From Marinoscillum sp964351885 (lineage in GTDB: Bacteria > Bacteroidota > Bacteroidia > Cytophagales > Cyclobacteriaceae): a stretch of DNA of 64,000 nucleotides. Numbering within the stretch: the first letter of the stretch is position 1; every line of letters begins with the position of its first letter. The translations under genes were made by a program, and so were the position numbers. Shown piece after piece: positions 15,746 through 24,245 of this stretch. The notes below the pieces were generated by a model, which was not told where the DNA came from, made no database searches, and saw nothing but the letters and a program-made list of their open reading frames with translations. The stretch lies in assembly GCA_964351885.1 (NCBI GenBank), contig CAYGPP010000001.1, positions 1-64,000 of the forward strand. The letters are read 5' to 3'.

Positions 15746-16732
15746 TTAATTTTTCTTTCCTGCTGCTTTGTCCAAGAATACTTGAGTAGACTTATTCATA
15801 TATAATGATGCCGCATTCTTCACTCCCTCTATATATTTAGCTGGATCACCCTGTGCTACTTGGATGTTTGATACATCTACATCCTCCGATACTACCATCG
15901 TGGCGTATCCCATACTATATGAACTATTTAGTTTTGCTCCGGCTATCGACTTAAATTTCTCGTCTTTGAATACGCCACTAATTTGAATATCGTCCTTCAT
16001 TGGAAGGTTCAGGGTACAATCAATGTTCACGTAAGATGCCTTTGTCTCATCAAGATCTATTCGGAGATATGGGCTTGCTACTACTTTTGAGACTCCCCCA
16101 ACAATCCCAGTAGCCAATTTGGAGGCTCCTGACTCACTATCATACATAAACGGGATTTTCATGTTGATATTAACGACCACAGCCCCAAGTTGCTTGGCAA
16201 TTTTAAGACGCTTGTCCATAAACGTAGCTTTCTCCTTTCCTGTTTCTGAAATCTTCTTGACAAAGTAAGAATATCCATTGGGCGTACTTGTACCATAACC
16301 GGGATATTGCGCCTTACTTATCCCTCCTCCGTTTTGCTTAGTATATTCCGCAAATTCTTTGATCCCCGAAGCTTCTTCCGCAGATAAAACCGTGAACCCA
16401 CCAGCTTTCAATTGTGAAATATAGTTGTTATAAAGACCATCAGTGATCCCTTGAAAATCCGTCTCCTCAACACCTTCAAATCCTACAGAGATACTAGAAG
16501 ATGTCGCTCCTTTGTACACACCTTCACTTGTTTGCTCCGAGTCAACATAGATCAACTGATAGTTAATATTAAACTGGTTAATGAAAATTTTCTTTGGGGC
16601 CTTTTTGAATTTCGCTTCAGCATAACTTCCAGAAGTTCTCCCATCCTTAAATTCAACAATTTTGCTTACCTCTTGTGCATCTACTCCTATAAGCGCAATA
16701 AAAAGTGCAATAAAAAATATTGTCCGTTTCAT
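15746..16732 (-). CDS. Hypothetical secreted protein
   Basis: The protein has 328 residues starting at the ATG at 16732; an in-frame TTG three codons upstream is less likely. A signal peptide (MKRTIFFIALFIALIGVDAQ) is followed by a soluble mature domain. Its segments include KKIFINQFNINYQLIYVD, a region resembling CsgG-like periplasmic folds (GITDGLYNNYISQLKAGGFTVL), and a repeated Ala/Ser-rich part. The resemblance is only at the level of pattern and I do not assign a family. It stands alone with its own terminator, and an unusual pair of direct repeats lies upstream. Confidence 0.75.
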   Translation of the reverse strand: MKRTIFFIALFIALIGVDAQEVSKIVEFKDGRTSGSYAEAKFKKAPKKIFINQFNINYQLIYVDSEQTSEGVYKGATSSSISVGFEGVEETDFQGITDGLYNNYISQLKAGGFTVLSAEEASGIKEFAEYTKQNGGGISKAQYPGYGTSTPNGYSYFVKKISETGKEKATFMDKRLKIAKQLGAVVVNINMKIPFMYDSESGASKLATGIVGGVSKVVASPYLRIDLDETKASYVNIDCTLNLPMKDDIQISGVFKDEKFKSIAGAKLNSSYSMGYATMVVSEDVDVSNIQVAQGDPAKYIEGVKNAASLYMNKSTQVFLDKAAGKKN

Positions 16733-16743
16733 AACTTTCAACT

Positions 16744-16773
16744 TTGAGTCTTAGTAAAATTGAGTCTTAATAA
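16744..16773. repeat. Paired 14-bp direct repeats upstream of secreted-protein gene
   Basis: TTGAGTCTTAGTAA (16744-16757) and TTGAGTCTTAATAA (16760-16773) match at 13 of 14 positions with a 16-base phase, about 1.5 helical turns. They lie 12 bases upstream of the secreted-protein start. They could be a regulator site or a slippage duplication. Confidence 0.5.
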
Positions 16774-16851
16774 GGTTTTATCTCATCCTAACAAGAGGGT
16801 ATTTGTTCATACCATGAAACACGTACTAAATAATACGTTAGGAATATTAGA

Positions 16852-17604
16852 TTAAAAGGTCATCACCAATGCCGCCAAGGCTGTAGTGGCAATAATGAAC
16901 CATCGATAATAGTTCTCTGGGATCTTTTTCACGACGGTAATTCCTATGAACGCCCCCAACCCTACCAATGGGATGGTAGTCAAATCAAGCAGGATCGAGT
17001 CCCATGTAATAGTCTTCCAAACGAAAACATGAAAGGGAATCTTAAACCAGTTGAGAATCATGAAAAACCATGCCGTCGTACCGATATACTGATTTTTTGG
17101 AAATCTCATGGAGAGTAGGTAGAGCGCCATTACGGATCCCGCCAGATTACCAACCATCGAGGTAAAACCTCCCATGACACCTAGTAGAATAGCAAACCAA
17201 ATACTCTGAGGGACACTGTTAGTAGAATTTCTTTCTTGCCAAACCATCACACCCAGGCTAAGAAATATGACAACTGCCATAATTAGTCTAAAGAGCTCAT
17301 CGTCTATCCAATCTCCAATAACAGTCCCTCCGATCACTCCCAATGCTGCCCATGGAAATAACCTCACCAAATGTGCCCAATTCGCGTGACGATGGTAATA
17401 CACCACTGCAAATACATCCGCAATACATAGGATAGGCAGCATGATACCACTAGATAACTTGCCACCAAATACAACCGCCAATAATGGAACTGCAGCCATT
17501 CCTACACCATGGATTCCCACTTTGGCCATGCCAACAAGGATAGGAATCAGCAGAAAAAGTAAAATCTGTGCCTGTGTAAACTGAAAGGAAAATAACTCGA
17601 TCAA
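16852..17604 (-). CDS. TSUP-family (TauE/SafE-like) exporter
   Basis: The protein has 250 residues with seven to eight membrane helices and the family glycine-rich turns (KVGIHGVGMAAVPLLAVVFG, near 27-46; LLGVMGGFTSMVGNLAGSV, ~138). TSUP proteins move sulfite, sulfoacetate, taurine or other organosulfur anions. The start is a TTG at 17604 that overlaps the regulator's TGA as TTGA; no ATG exists nearby that would keep the first helix. This tight coupling to a NarL-type regulator suggests the exporter is the output or partner of the adjacent signalling system. Confidence 0.88.
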   Translation of the reverse strand: MIELFSFQFTQAQILLFLLIPILVGMAKVGIHGVGMAAVPLLAVVFGGKLSSGIMLPILCIADVFAVVYYHRHANWAHLVRLFPWAALGVIGGTVIGDWIDDELFRLIMAVVIFLSLGVMVWQERNSTNSVPQSIWFAILLGVMGGFTSMVGNLAGSVMALYLLSMRFPKNQYIGTTAWFFMILNWFKIPFHVFVWKTITWDSILLDLTTIPLVGLGAFIGITVVKKIPENYYRWFIIATTALAALVMTF

Positions 17605-18218
17605 ATCAGGTTATTAGCGTATGCAAATTTGATAAGACCAACGAGGTTATTGGTTCCTGTCTTTCTAAAAATATTCTTACGATGAGTCTCTACGGTACGC
17701 TCAGAAATGAAAAGCTCCTCAGCGATTTGTCTATTGGTGAATTCACGTGATATTAGTTTTAGAATCTCTCGCTCTCTATCAGTAAGTAATCGCTGCTCTT
17801 CGAAACCATTCAAGCCTTTAATCAAAATCTTGTTGACATCAGAACTCAGATACGTCTTACCAGATTGAATGGTATAAATGGCATTGATAAGCTCATTATG
17901 GGAGTCTTTCTTAATCAAATAGCCCTGAATGCCTTCTTTTAGGATTTCTTTGACCAAATGTGCTTCGTCGTGCATACTTAGTACTAGGATTTTTATATTG
18001 GGGTGCTTTCGCTTGACTTTCCTTACCAGACTCAGGCCATCTTCATCTGGTAAATTGTAGTCTGTAATCAGCAAATCCACTTTCATTTGGCTGAGCTTAT
18101 CCATGGTTTCACCAACGGATCCAGCACTTCCTACAACCTCCAAGCCCTCCTCAGACTCAACAATCTTCATCAAACCGCCCACTAAGACGGCATGGTCATC
18201 AGTTAAAAATAGCTTCAT
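17601..18218 (-). CDS. NarL/LuxR-family response regulator
   Basis: The protein has 205 residues starting at the ATG at 18218 (MKLFLTDDHAVL); an open frame upstream adds 15 unrelated residues. The receiver domain covers ~1-120, with acidic pocket D7/D8, phospho-acceptor Asp ~53 (LLITDYNLP) and Lys ~103 (GYLIKKDS). The LuxR helix-turn-helix at the C-terminus has LTDREREILKLISREFTNRQ and ERTVETHRKNI. It is a DNA-binding regulator phosphorylated by HisKA_3 kinases, and two such kinases lie just upstream on the same strand. The gene is coupled to the TSUP gene. Confidence 0.95.
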   Translation of the reverse strand: MKLFLTDDHAVLVGGLMKIVESEEGLEVVGSAGSVGETMDKLSQMKVDLLITDYNLPDEDGLSLVRKVKRKHPNIKILVLSMHDEAHLVKEILKEGIQGYLIKKDSHNELINAIYTIQSGKTYLSSDVNKILIKGLNGFEEQRLLTDREREILKLISREFTNRQIAEELFISERTVETHRKNIFRKTGTNNLVGLIKFAYANNLI

Positions 18219-18339
18219 GGTCAAGGGAGCAGTTTTTTTCTGGATGAAAGATAACAAATTCATGAATGCGCAGTGGTTGATTGAGTGAGAATGCTAGATT
18301 TTTATGGGATAAAATTATTCCAGAACACCCTCTCATAAT

Positions 18340-18357
18340 ATACCATTATACTGGTAT
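18340..18357. promoter_or_regulatory. Candidate NarL-type 7-2-7 site
   Basis: TACCATT-AT-ACTGGTA (18341-18356) is two inverted heptamers separated by two bases, the geometry NarL-family dimers bind; the outer 6-bp arms ATACCA/TGGTAT are perfect. It lies about 125 bases upstream of the regulator gene and spans the kinase stop codon. It lacks a U-tract, so a terminator is unlikely. Autoregulation is inferred. Confidence 0.4.
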
Positions 18358-20184
18358 TTGCTCCTCTTTTGATACCAATAGGGAAGGCGCATTGATTATC
18401 AGTGTACTGCCTTTGACGCCCACCCTGGTATCAAGTTCCAGTTCACCTTTGATAAGGTTAGTTCGGGAATTCATATTCTTCCACCCATTACCCTTACCCT
18501 CTATGAGTACTTGTGAGTCAAACCCTGTTCCATTATCCTCTATCATCAATGTAATCTCCTCCTCATCCATGGTCACCTGGATCACAATGTGATCAGCATC
18601 AGAGTATTTGATCACATTATTGACCCACTCTTGGCCGATACGATAAAGTGATATTTCTTGAATATCGGAGAGCCTTTGATCCAGCCCAAAAAATGAAGTC
18701 TCAATCGAAATCCGGTCCGTGGCATTTACCCTTGCTGCAAATTCATTGATAGCAGACTTGACTCCATGTTTGACAAGGGTTTGAGGCATGAGATTAAAGC
18801 AGATTCCTTTAAGTTCCTGATACATTTCTTCTAGTACCTCCGAGGACTTGTCAAATACATCATGCTTATCAGCCCTTCCTTCTCTCAATGATTTCAGATT
18901 CAAATTCAAAATAGAAATCATTTGACCAAAGCCATCGTGGAGGTCACGTGCAAATCGAGACCTTTCATTTTCTTGGGAAGTAATAGCTGCCTTGATTTGA
19001 GCTTCTCTTGTATTTGATTTTTCCTCTTCTAAGAGTTTTTCTCTTTTGAGAATCATTCGCTTCCTTAGCAAAATTCCAATTGCAATAAGTCCAATCATCA
19101 CGAGGAACAAACTATAACTAAATGTCCTGTTTAGCTTCAGTTCAGACTCTTGGTTCAGGAGTTGGGCTTGTTGTAGTTCTATCTGTCGTTCTTTTTTCTC
19201 CGTCTCGTATTTAGTCTCTAATTCGGCAATAGCTTTAGATTTTTCAATATTGAATAAGCTGTCGCTGAACGCCTGACTCAAGGATAGATTCTCATAGGCA
19301 GCTCTGTAGTTTCCCTCCTCAACCTGTGCTTTCTGGAGCATACTATAAGCAAACCTAGTTAGGTCAGTAAAACCTATTGATTTTGCCAATTCAATCGTTT
19401 TTTCGAATTGTTCAATGGCCTTTTGGTATTGTTCAAAAGCAAAATATGTCTCACCTGCGACCACTGTATTCACTGCGACTCCTTGTCTGTCCTTCAGCTT
19501 TTCCCTGATAGCTGTTGATTGACTGAGGTAGCCAAGTGCATTGTTTAAGTTGCCTTGTTCCACTTCTGAATTAGCGAAATCAAGGTAGATATACCCAAGC
19601 CCAATACTATCTTGTAGTTCCAATCTAATATCCAATACCTTCTGAAAATAGGGAAGCGCATTTTCATAATCTCCAGCTTGAGAAAATGTCTCTCCTCGAT
19701 GATGATAATTGGTACTTAATGCCTCCAAATCATTAACATTAAGTGCCGCTTTTTCTCCTTTATCTAAACAAAAATTGACCTTATTGGCATTATTTTGTTT
19801 TCGATAAAAAACAGCCAGTTCGTTATTAATAAGAGCGATTCCTCTGTTATCAATTAGGGAGTCAAAAAGATCAGACGCTCTTTGAAATGCTGGAAATGCT
19901 TGCTCATAATTGCCTCGAAGATAACTGGCTACCCCAAGACACATTAAGGCATAAGCCTCCTCTTTTTTCCAACTGCTGTCATAGGAAACATTGACCGCTG
20001 ATGAGGCTATTAGAATTGCCTTATCTAGACCTAGACTCGTATATATCTCATGAAAATTATCCGTCACAAACTGGACACTGTCTTTGTCGATGCAATACTG
20101 GATTGGTTCATTATTAAATCCAGATTGGAGGCTATTGGTCAATCCCAAAAACCCAATGAGCAGGAAGGCATGTATTATATTCAT
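18346..20184 (-). CDS. TPR-containing sensor histidine kinase (NarX/DegS class), copy 1
   Basis: The protein has 612 residues. An N-terminal hydrophobic segment (possible signal) precedes tetratricopeptide repeats (~75-310). A coiled coil leads to one membrane helix (~354-374), then the HisKA_3 dimerisation domain with phospho-acceptor His ~416 (FARDLHDGFGQM), and a C-terminal HATPase with GQEWVNNVIKYSDA and EDNGTGFD. The TPRs are therefore outside and the kinase inside, the usual Bacteroidota design. It lies 40 bases after its paralogue and 127 bases before the NarL-type regulator, all on the minus strand. Confidence 0.93.
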   Translation of the reverse strand: MNIIHAFLLIGFLGLTNSLQSGFNNEPIQYCIDKDSVQFVTDNFHEIYTSLGLDKAILIASSAVNVSYDSSWKKEEAYALMCLGVASYLRGNYEQAFPAFQRASDLFDSLIDNRGIALINNELAVFYRKQNNANKVNFCLDKGEKAALNVNDLEALSTNYHHRGETFSQAGDYENALPYFQKVLDIRLELQDSIGLGYIYLDFANSEVEQGNLNNALGYLSQSTAIREKLKDRQGVAVNTVVAGETYFAFEQYQKAIEQFEKTIELAKSIGFTDLTRFAYSMLQKAQVEEGNYRAAYENLSLSQAFSDSLFNIEKSKAIAELETKYETEKKERQIELQQAQLLNQESELKLNRTFSYSLFLVMIGLIAIGILLRKRMILKREKLLEEEKSNTREAQIKAAITSQENERSRFARDLHDGFGQMISILNLNLKSLREGRADKHDVFDKSSEVLEEMYQELKGICFNLMPQTLVKHGVKSAINEFAARVNATDRISIETSFFGLDQRLSDIQEISLYRIGQEWVNNVIKYSDADHIVIQVTMDEEEITLMIEDNGTGFDSQVLIEGKGNGWKNMNSRTNLIKGELELDTRVGVKGSTLIINAPSLLVSKEEQIPV

Positions 20185-20224
20185 CCCTTAAAAGTAATGG
20201 TTGTAATTCCTACTTAAAATACCC

Positions 20225-22195
20225 TTAGCTTGGTTTTAGCTCAACTATAGGTTTTTGTATCAATAAAGGAGCGTTCACAATCAATGCATTCCCTTTCATA
20301 CCGAGCGTGGTATCAAGTTCTAGTTCTCCCTTGATCAAGTTCGCTCTTGAGTTCATATTGCGCCAACCGTTTCCTTTACCTGATTGAAGCAGGTTGCTAT
20401 CAAATCCAGACCCATTGTCCTCAATGAGTAGCGTTAGTTCTTCTTCATCTTTAGTTATCTGAATGTTGATTTTGTCAGCGTCTGAATATTTGAGAATGTT
20501 ATTCACCCATTCTTGGGTAATCCTGTAAAGTGAAATTTCTTGTATCTCAATTAATCTTTCTTCCAATCCAAAAAAATCAGTTTCTACGAATACTTTACCC
20601 GACACATTAATTCTGCTAGCAAACTCATTGATAGCTGGTGAAATTCCATTTTTAATTAGTGTTTGTGGCATCAGGTTGAAGCAAATACCTTTTAGCTCTT
20701 GATACATTTCCTCCAGCACTTTTGCTGACTCCTCAAAGACGGATTCACGAGACTCAGGATTGTTCTCCAATGATTTCAAATTGAGGTTAAGTATAGAGAT
20801 CATCTGACCAAATCCATCGTGAAGATCCTTTGCATAGCGAGAGCGCTCTTTCTCTTGTGAAGCAATGGAAGCTTCTATTTGAGATTCCCTCATTTCTATT
20901 TCTAGCTCTTGGCGAATCATTGTTTGCTTTCTACGCGATCTGCTTCGAATGCTAAGCATTAAAGTACCCAATAAAAGCACAATCAAAACCAACCCAACAA
21001 TCACTGCAAAATTGAACCTGTTCTGAGCTTTTTGTTCTGCAATTTCGGCTTTTTGTAATGCGATCTGCTGCTCCTTTTTTTCGGTTTCAAAGGTGACTTG
21101 TAACTCCGAAATGCCTTTATCACTTTCAATATTGAAAATTGAATCACTTAATGATTTGTATTGTTTGAAAAAAGAAAGTGCTTCTTTTAGCCTGCCTGTG
21201 GATTCATACAACACACTGAGGTGGAACATTGCATCTTTCCAAGCTTCTTTATAATTCAGCTCTTCTGCTAATGATTTTGCGGCTGATAATAAATCTTCCG
21301 CTCTTTGAAATTGTCTTTGATCAAGGAAAATCCTCCCTAAGTTTATAGATGCAGAAACAATCCCCGTTTGATCATTAATTTCTCTCCTAATCACCAATGA
21401 ATTGGAATAATACAGAATGGCACTATCAAGTTGACTCATACTATAGAAGACATTACCAATATTATTCAGAGAATTTCCTACACCCCTTCTGTCATTATAT
21501 TGCTCCTTTATTCCCATTGACTTCTTATTGTAATAAATAGCCGAGTCATAAACCGCTCTATCATCATAAATTATTGCCAAATTCCCATAGACATAGCCTT
21601 TGTTCAGTCCTGAATTACCCCTTTCAGCAAGCGTCAATGCCTCTTCATAGGCAGCAATAGCGGCAGCATAGTCAGACTTGGAATATTGATAAATTATCCC
21701 TATCCAAATCATTGCTGAGGACATTCCAGCATAATTCTCTATTCCTTCATAGGTTTTTAGACATTCGAAATAGTACTTAAGCGCTTGGTCATAATTTGTT
21801 TGATCGTATTGGATATTGCCCAAGGTCATTTGGCAATATCCGATATTAGATTGGTCATTGATTGATGCAGATTTCTCTATAGCTAAATTTAAAATAGCAA
21901 CTGCCGAATCATATTTTCCTAAGAGACTTAAGGCTATTCCCAGATTTCTTCCAGATAGCGCTATTCCTTTGTTCCACTTAAGGTCATTTGCTAATGAGAA
22001 TGATTCCCGAGCTAATTCTGCAGCTTCATTAAAGTTGGAAAGACGCAACTCATCATGTAAAGCAAGTAAGGCTTTGACCTTACTTGAATCAAGCGACGAA
22101 GATTTGATTAGTACTCGTAAGCTGTCTTCTTTCGATTGTTGGGCTACTCCAGTATTCAACGCCAGAAAAAACAATATAGCTATTAATGACCTCAT
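20225..22195 (-). CDS. TPR-containing sensor histidine kinase (NarX/DegS class), copy 2
   Basis: The protein has 656 residues starting at the ATG at 22195, which gives a clean signal peptide (IAILFFLALNTGVAQQ); 13 extra upstream codons in frame would spoil it. About seven TPR units cover ~80-350, followed by a coiled coil, a membrane helix (~396-416) and HisKA_3 with His ~459 (YAKDLHDGFGQM). The HATPase carries TQEWVNNILKYSDA and EDNGSGFD. The kinase core closely matches copy 1 while the sensor parts differ, so this looks like tandem duplication followed by sensor divergence. Both probably feed the single downstream regulator. Confidence 0.93.
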   Translation of the reverse strand: MRSLIAILFFLALNTGVAQQSKEDSLRVLIKSSSLDSSKVKALLALHDELRLSNFNEAAELARESFSLANDLKWNKGIALSGRNLGIALSLLGKYDSAVAILNLAIEKSASINDQSNIGYCQMTLGNIQYDQTNYDQALKYYFECLKTYEGIENYAGMSSAMIWIGIIYQYSKSDYAAAIAAYEEALTLAERGNSGLNKGYVYGNLAIIYDDRAVYDSAIYYNKKSMGIKEQYNDRRGVGNSLNNIGNVFYSMSQLDSAILYYSNSLVIRREINDQTGIVSASINLGRIFLDQRQFQRAEDLLSAAKSLAEELNYKEAWKDAMFHLSVLYESTGRLKEALSFFKQYKSLSDSIFNIESDKGISELQVTFETEKKEQQIALQKAEIAEQKAQNRFNFAVIVGLVLIVLLLGTLMLSIRSRSRRKQTMIRQELEIEMRESQIEASIASQEKERSRYAKDLHDGFGQMISILNLNLKSLENNPESRESVFEESAKVLEEMYQELKGICFNLMPQTLIKNGISPAINEFASRINVSGKVFVETDFFGLEERLIEIQEISLYRITQEWVNNILKYSDADKINIQITKDEEELTLLIEDNGSGFDSNLLQSGKGNGWRNMNSRANLIKGELELDTTLGMKGNALIVNAPLLIQKPIVELKPS

Positions 22196-22260
22196 GATAG
22201 AATTATTTCTTTCCACCAAATTGCGAAAAAGCAAGGTATTGACCTAATAATAGCAGTCAA

Positions 22261-23535
22261 CTAAAACACTAAAATTGTTTTTTCGATGATATCACAGCAC
22301 TCATGAAGCTGCTCTTCAGTCATTACGAGCGGAGGGGAAAACCTAATGATATTCCCATGAGTTGGTTTAGCCAAAAGACCATTATCCTTCAGTGCAACAC
22401 AGATATCCCATGCAGTAGAACTATCTGGATCGTCATTGATTATCACAGCATTCAATAACCCCTTACCACGAACTAAAGAAACCATATCGGATTTATCAGC
22501 TAGGTTTTGCATACGTTCACGAAACAATATTCCAAGTCGTCTAGCATTCTGAGTCAATTTTTCATCTCGTATTACTTCCAATGCTGCAACCGCTACTTGC
22601 GCTCCAAGAGGGCTCCCGCCAAAAGTTGAGCCATGAGTTCCTGGAGTAATCACATCCATAATATGATCATTGGCTAATACAGCCGATACTGGATATACTC
22701 CTCCAGAGATGGCTTTCCCCAGAATCAAAACGTCCGGTTCGGTATAAGTACTTTGTTTTTCACAATGCCCTTCGCAGCTACAATTTCCGCATACAGCTAA
22801 TAACCCACCAGTTCTGCCTATTCCTGTTTGAATCTCATCCGCCATGAATAAGGCATTATTGGCTTTACATAATTTGGACACCTCTGACACAAATTGTTCA
22901 TCAGGCACATTCACTCCTGCTTCTCCCTGAATGGGTTCCATCAATACTGCTACGATATTCGGATTTACTGCAAACGTCTTTTCTAAAGCAGAAGAATCAT
23001 TGTAGTCTACTTTGATAAAGCCCTCCGTGTAAGGGCCGAAGTTTTTTCGAGCAACTTCGTCTGATGAAAACGAAATGATTGTGGTTGTTCTTCCATGGAA
23101 GTTTTGATCAAACACCACTATTTGACCTTCATTCTCAGCTATCCCTTTTTTCTCATAGCCCCACTTTCGAGCTAGCTTAAGAGCTGTCTCGACCGCTTCC
23201 GCTCCTGTGTTCATAGGCAATACCTTATCAAAACCGAAATACTGGGTGATATACTGCTCATACGGGCCCAGCACATCATTGTAAAATGCCCGTGACGTAA
23301 GTGTGAGTGTTTCTGCTTGATCTTTCAATGCCCCAACAATTCTCGGATGACAATGTCCTTGGTTCACGGCCGAATAAGATGACAAGAAGTCGTAATATTT
23401 CTTACCTTCTACATCCCAGACATAGACCCCTTCTCCCTTAGCAAGAACAACCGGCAATGGGTGGTAATTATGAGCGCCATGCTTATTCTCAAGCGTGATA
23501 AGGTCATTGCTGTTCATTTTGGAATTCATACTCAT
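22261..23535 (-). CDS. rocD: Ornithine--oxo-acid aminotransferase
   Basis: The protein has 424 residues, a class III PLP aminotransferase that converts ornithine to glutamate semialdehyde in arginine/proline metabolism. Visible features are the start region GAHNYHPLPVVLAKGEG, the PLP region DEIQTGIGRTGG and the PLP lysine ~274 (LILGKAISGG). A short insertion at residues ~249-258 (CGNCSCEGHC) carries four Cys not found in most relatives outside this phylum; it could bind a metal. Three ATGs lie within the first seven codons, so the exact start is uncertain. It diverges from the DUF5522 gene. Confidence 0.94.
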   Translation of the reverse strand: MSMNSKMNSNDLITLENKHGAHNYHPLPVVLAKGEGVYVWDVEGKKYYDFLSSYSAVNQGHCHPRIVGALKDQAETLTLTSRAFYNDVLGPYEQYITQYFGFDKVLPMNTGAEAVETALKLARKWGYEKKGIAENEGQIVVFDQNFHGRTTTIISFSSDEVARKNFGPYTEGFIKVDYNDSSALEKTFAVNPNIVAVLMEPIQGEAGVNVPDEQFVSEVSKLCKANNALFMADEIQTGIGRTGGLLAVCGNCSCEGHCEKQSTYTEPDVLILGKAISGGVYPVSAVLANDHIMDVITPGTHGSTFGGSPLGAQVAVAALEVIRDEKLTQNARRLGILFRERMQNLADKSDMVSLVRGKGLLNAVIINDDPDSSTAWDICVALKDNGLLAKPTHGNIIRFSPPLVMTEEQLHECCDIIEKTILVF

Positions 23536-23579
23536 GAGGTGTAGGGGTTAATTTTTTCAATTTTAAACAAAAGGGACTC

Positions 23580-23596
23580 CTTTTGGTTTCCAAAAG
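23580..23596. promoter_or_regulatory. Dyad in the rocD/DUF5522 divergent region
   Basis: CTTTTGG-TTT-CCAAAAG is a perfect 7-bp inverted repeat midway between the divergent starts. It overlaps the putative -33 element of the DUF5522 promoter, so a bound protein would block it. Inferred operator. Confidence 0.4.
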
Positions 23597-23611
23597 TAAT
23601 CGTTGCATTTG
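23582..23611 (+). promoter_or_regulatory. Probable promoter of the DUF5522 gene
   Basis: TTTG (23582-23585), an 18-base spacer and TGCATTTG (23604-23611, 7 of 8 to TAnnTTTG). The -7 box ends 2 bases before the ATG at 23614, which would give a leaderless mRNA or mean the real start is further downstream. Confidence 0.35.
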
Positions 23612-23613
23612 AG

Positions 23614-23796
23614 ATGGCACAAGGAAAGAATACCAAAACAGAGAATCAAGACTTTTACCTGACCAAAGAAGGATTTAAAGTGTTCACTGAAGATTATCAT
23701 TTAAAAAGAGGATACTGCTGCAAAAGCGCCTGTAGGCATTGCCCCTATGGCTTTCATCCCAATATTTTCACGAAGAAGAAATCTCTACTTAAGTAG
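23614..23796 (+). CDS. DUF5522 small protein
   Basis: The protein has 60 residues. The diagnostic block is FTEDYHLKRGYCCKSACRHC followed by PYGF, with a CC-x3-C-x2-CP arrangement that suggests a bound metal. Function is unknown; the family is common and short in Bacteroidota. It ends 59 bases before the L28 promoter. Confidence 0.88.
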   Translation: MAQGKNTKTENQDFYLTKEGFKVFTEDYHLKRGYCCKSACRHCPYGFHPNIFTKKKSLLK

Positions 23797-23854
23797 GTGA
23801 ATATGGGTCTTCTGAAAACCTATCAGACAATAACAAAAAGAAATTAGTGCAAGG

Positions 23855-23885
23855 TTTGCTTATTAAGTCATAAAGACGATATTTG
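23855..23885 (+). promoter_or_regulatory. Promoter of the L28 gene
   Basis: TTTG (23855-23858), a 19-base spacer and GATATTTG (23878-23885). This matches the Bacteroidota consensus TTTG-N19-TAnnTTTG at all but one position and lies 26 bases upstream of the rpmB ATG. Confidence 0.7.
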
Positions 23886-23911
23886 CACTCCGTTTTTAAA
23901 ACCGGTGAATT

Positions 23912-24151
23912 ATGTCAAAAGTTTGCGAAATATCAGGGAAGAGACCAAGAGTGGGAAACAATGTTTCACACGCGAAAAACAGAACCAAAAGGAGATTCAA
24001 TCCGAACCTTCAAAAGAAGAGATTCTATATCCCTGAAGAAGATAAGTGGATTACTATCAACGTATGTACGTCTATGTTGAGAACTATCAACAAGAACGGC
24101 CTTTACGCTGAAATCAAGAAAGCTAGAGCAAAAGGAACGACTTCTTTATAA
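23912..24151 (+). CDS. rpmB: 50S ribosomal protein L28
   Basis: The protein has 79 residues: MSKVCEISGKRPRVGNNVSH at the start and CTSMLRTINKNGLYAEIKKA near the end are standard L28. It is small, basic and of normal length. It has its own promoter and terminator and is therefore a single-gene unit. In many Bacteroidota L28 is followed by L33 and a DUF4295 gene; neither is present here. Confidence 0.97.
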   Translation: MSKVCEISGKRPRVGNNVSHAKNRTKRRFNPNLQKKRFYIPEEDKWITINVCTSMLRTINKNGLYAEIKKARAKGTTSL

Positions 24152-24178
24152 ATTTTCTTCCGTTTGTAGAAAATACTC

Positions 24179-24213
24179 AAAGCCCTGCCTTCTGGTTGGG
24201 CTTTCTTTATTTA
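24179..24213 (+). terminator. Rho-independent terminator after L28
   Basis: AAAGCCC (24179-24185) pairs with GGGCTTT (24198-24204) around a 12-base loop, followed by the T-rich CTTTATTTAA. It lies 27 bases after the rpmB stop codon. Confidence 0.85.
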
Positions 24214-24245
24214 ATCCCGTTTAGATTTACTGCAAAAGTAGATCT

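Noticed and set aside
16821..16838. ACGTA...TACGT inverted repeat near the TSUP stop
   Set aside because: Five-base arms in AT-rich sequence; too short to call beyond chance.
18340..18357. Same palindrome as a terminator of the kinase gene
   Set aside because: No T-run follows on the minus strand and the stem covers the stop codon; regulatory site preferred.
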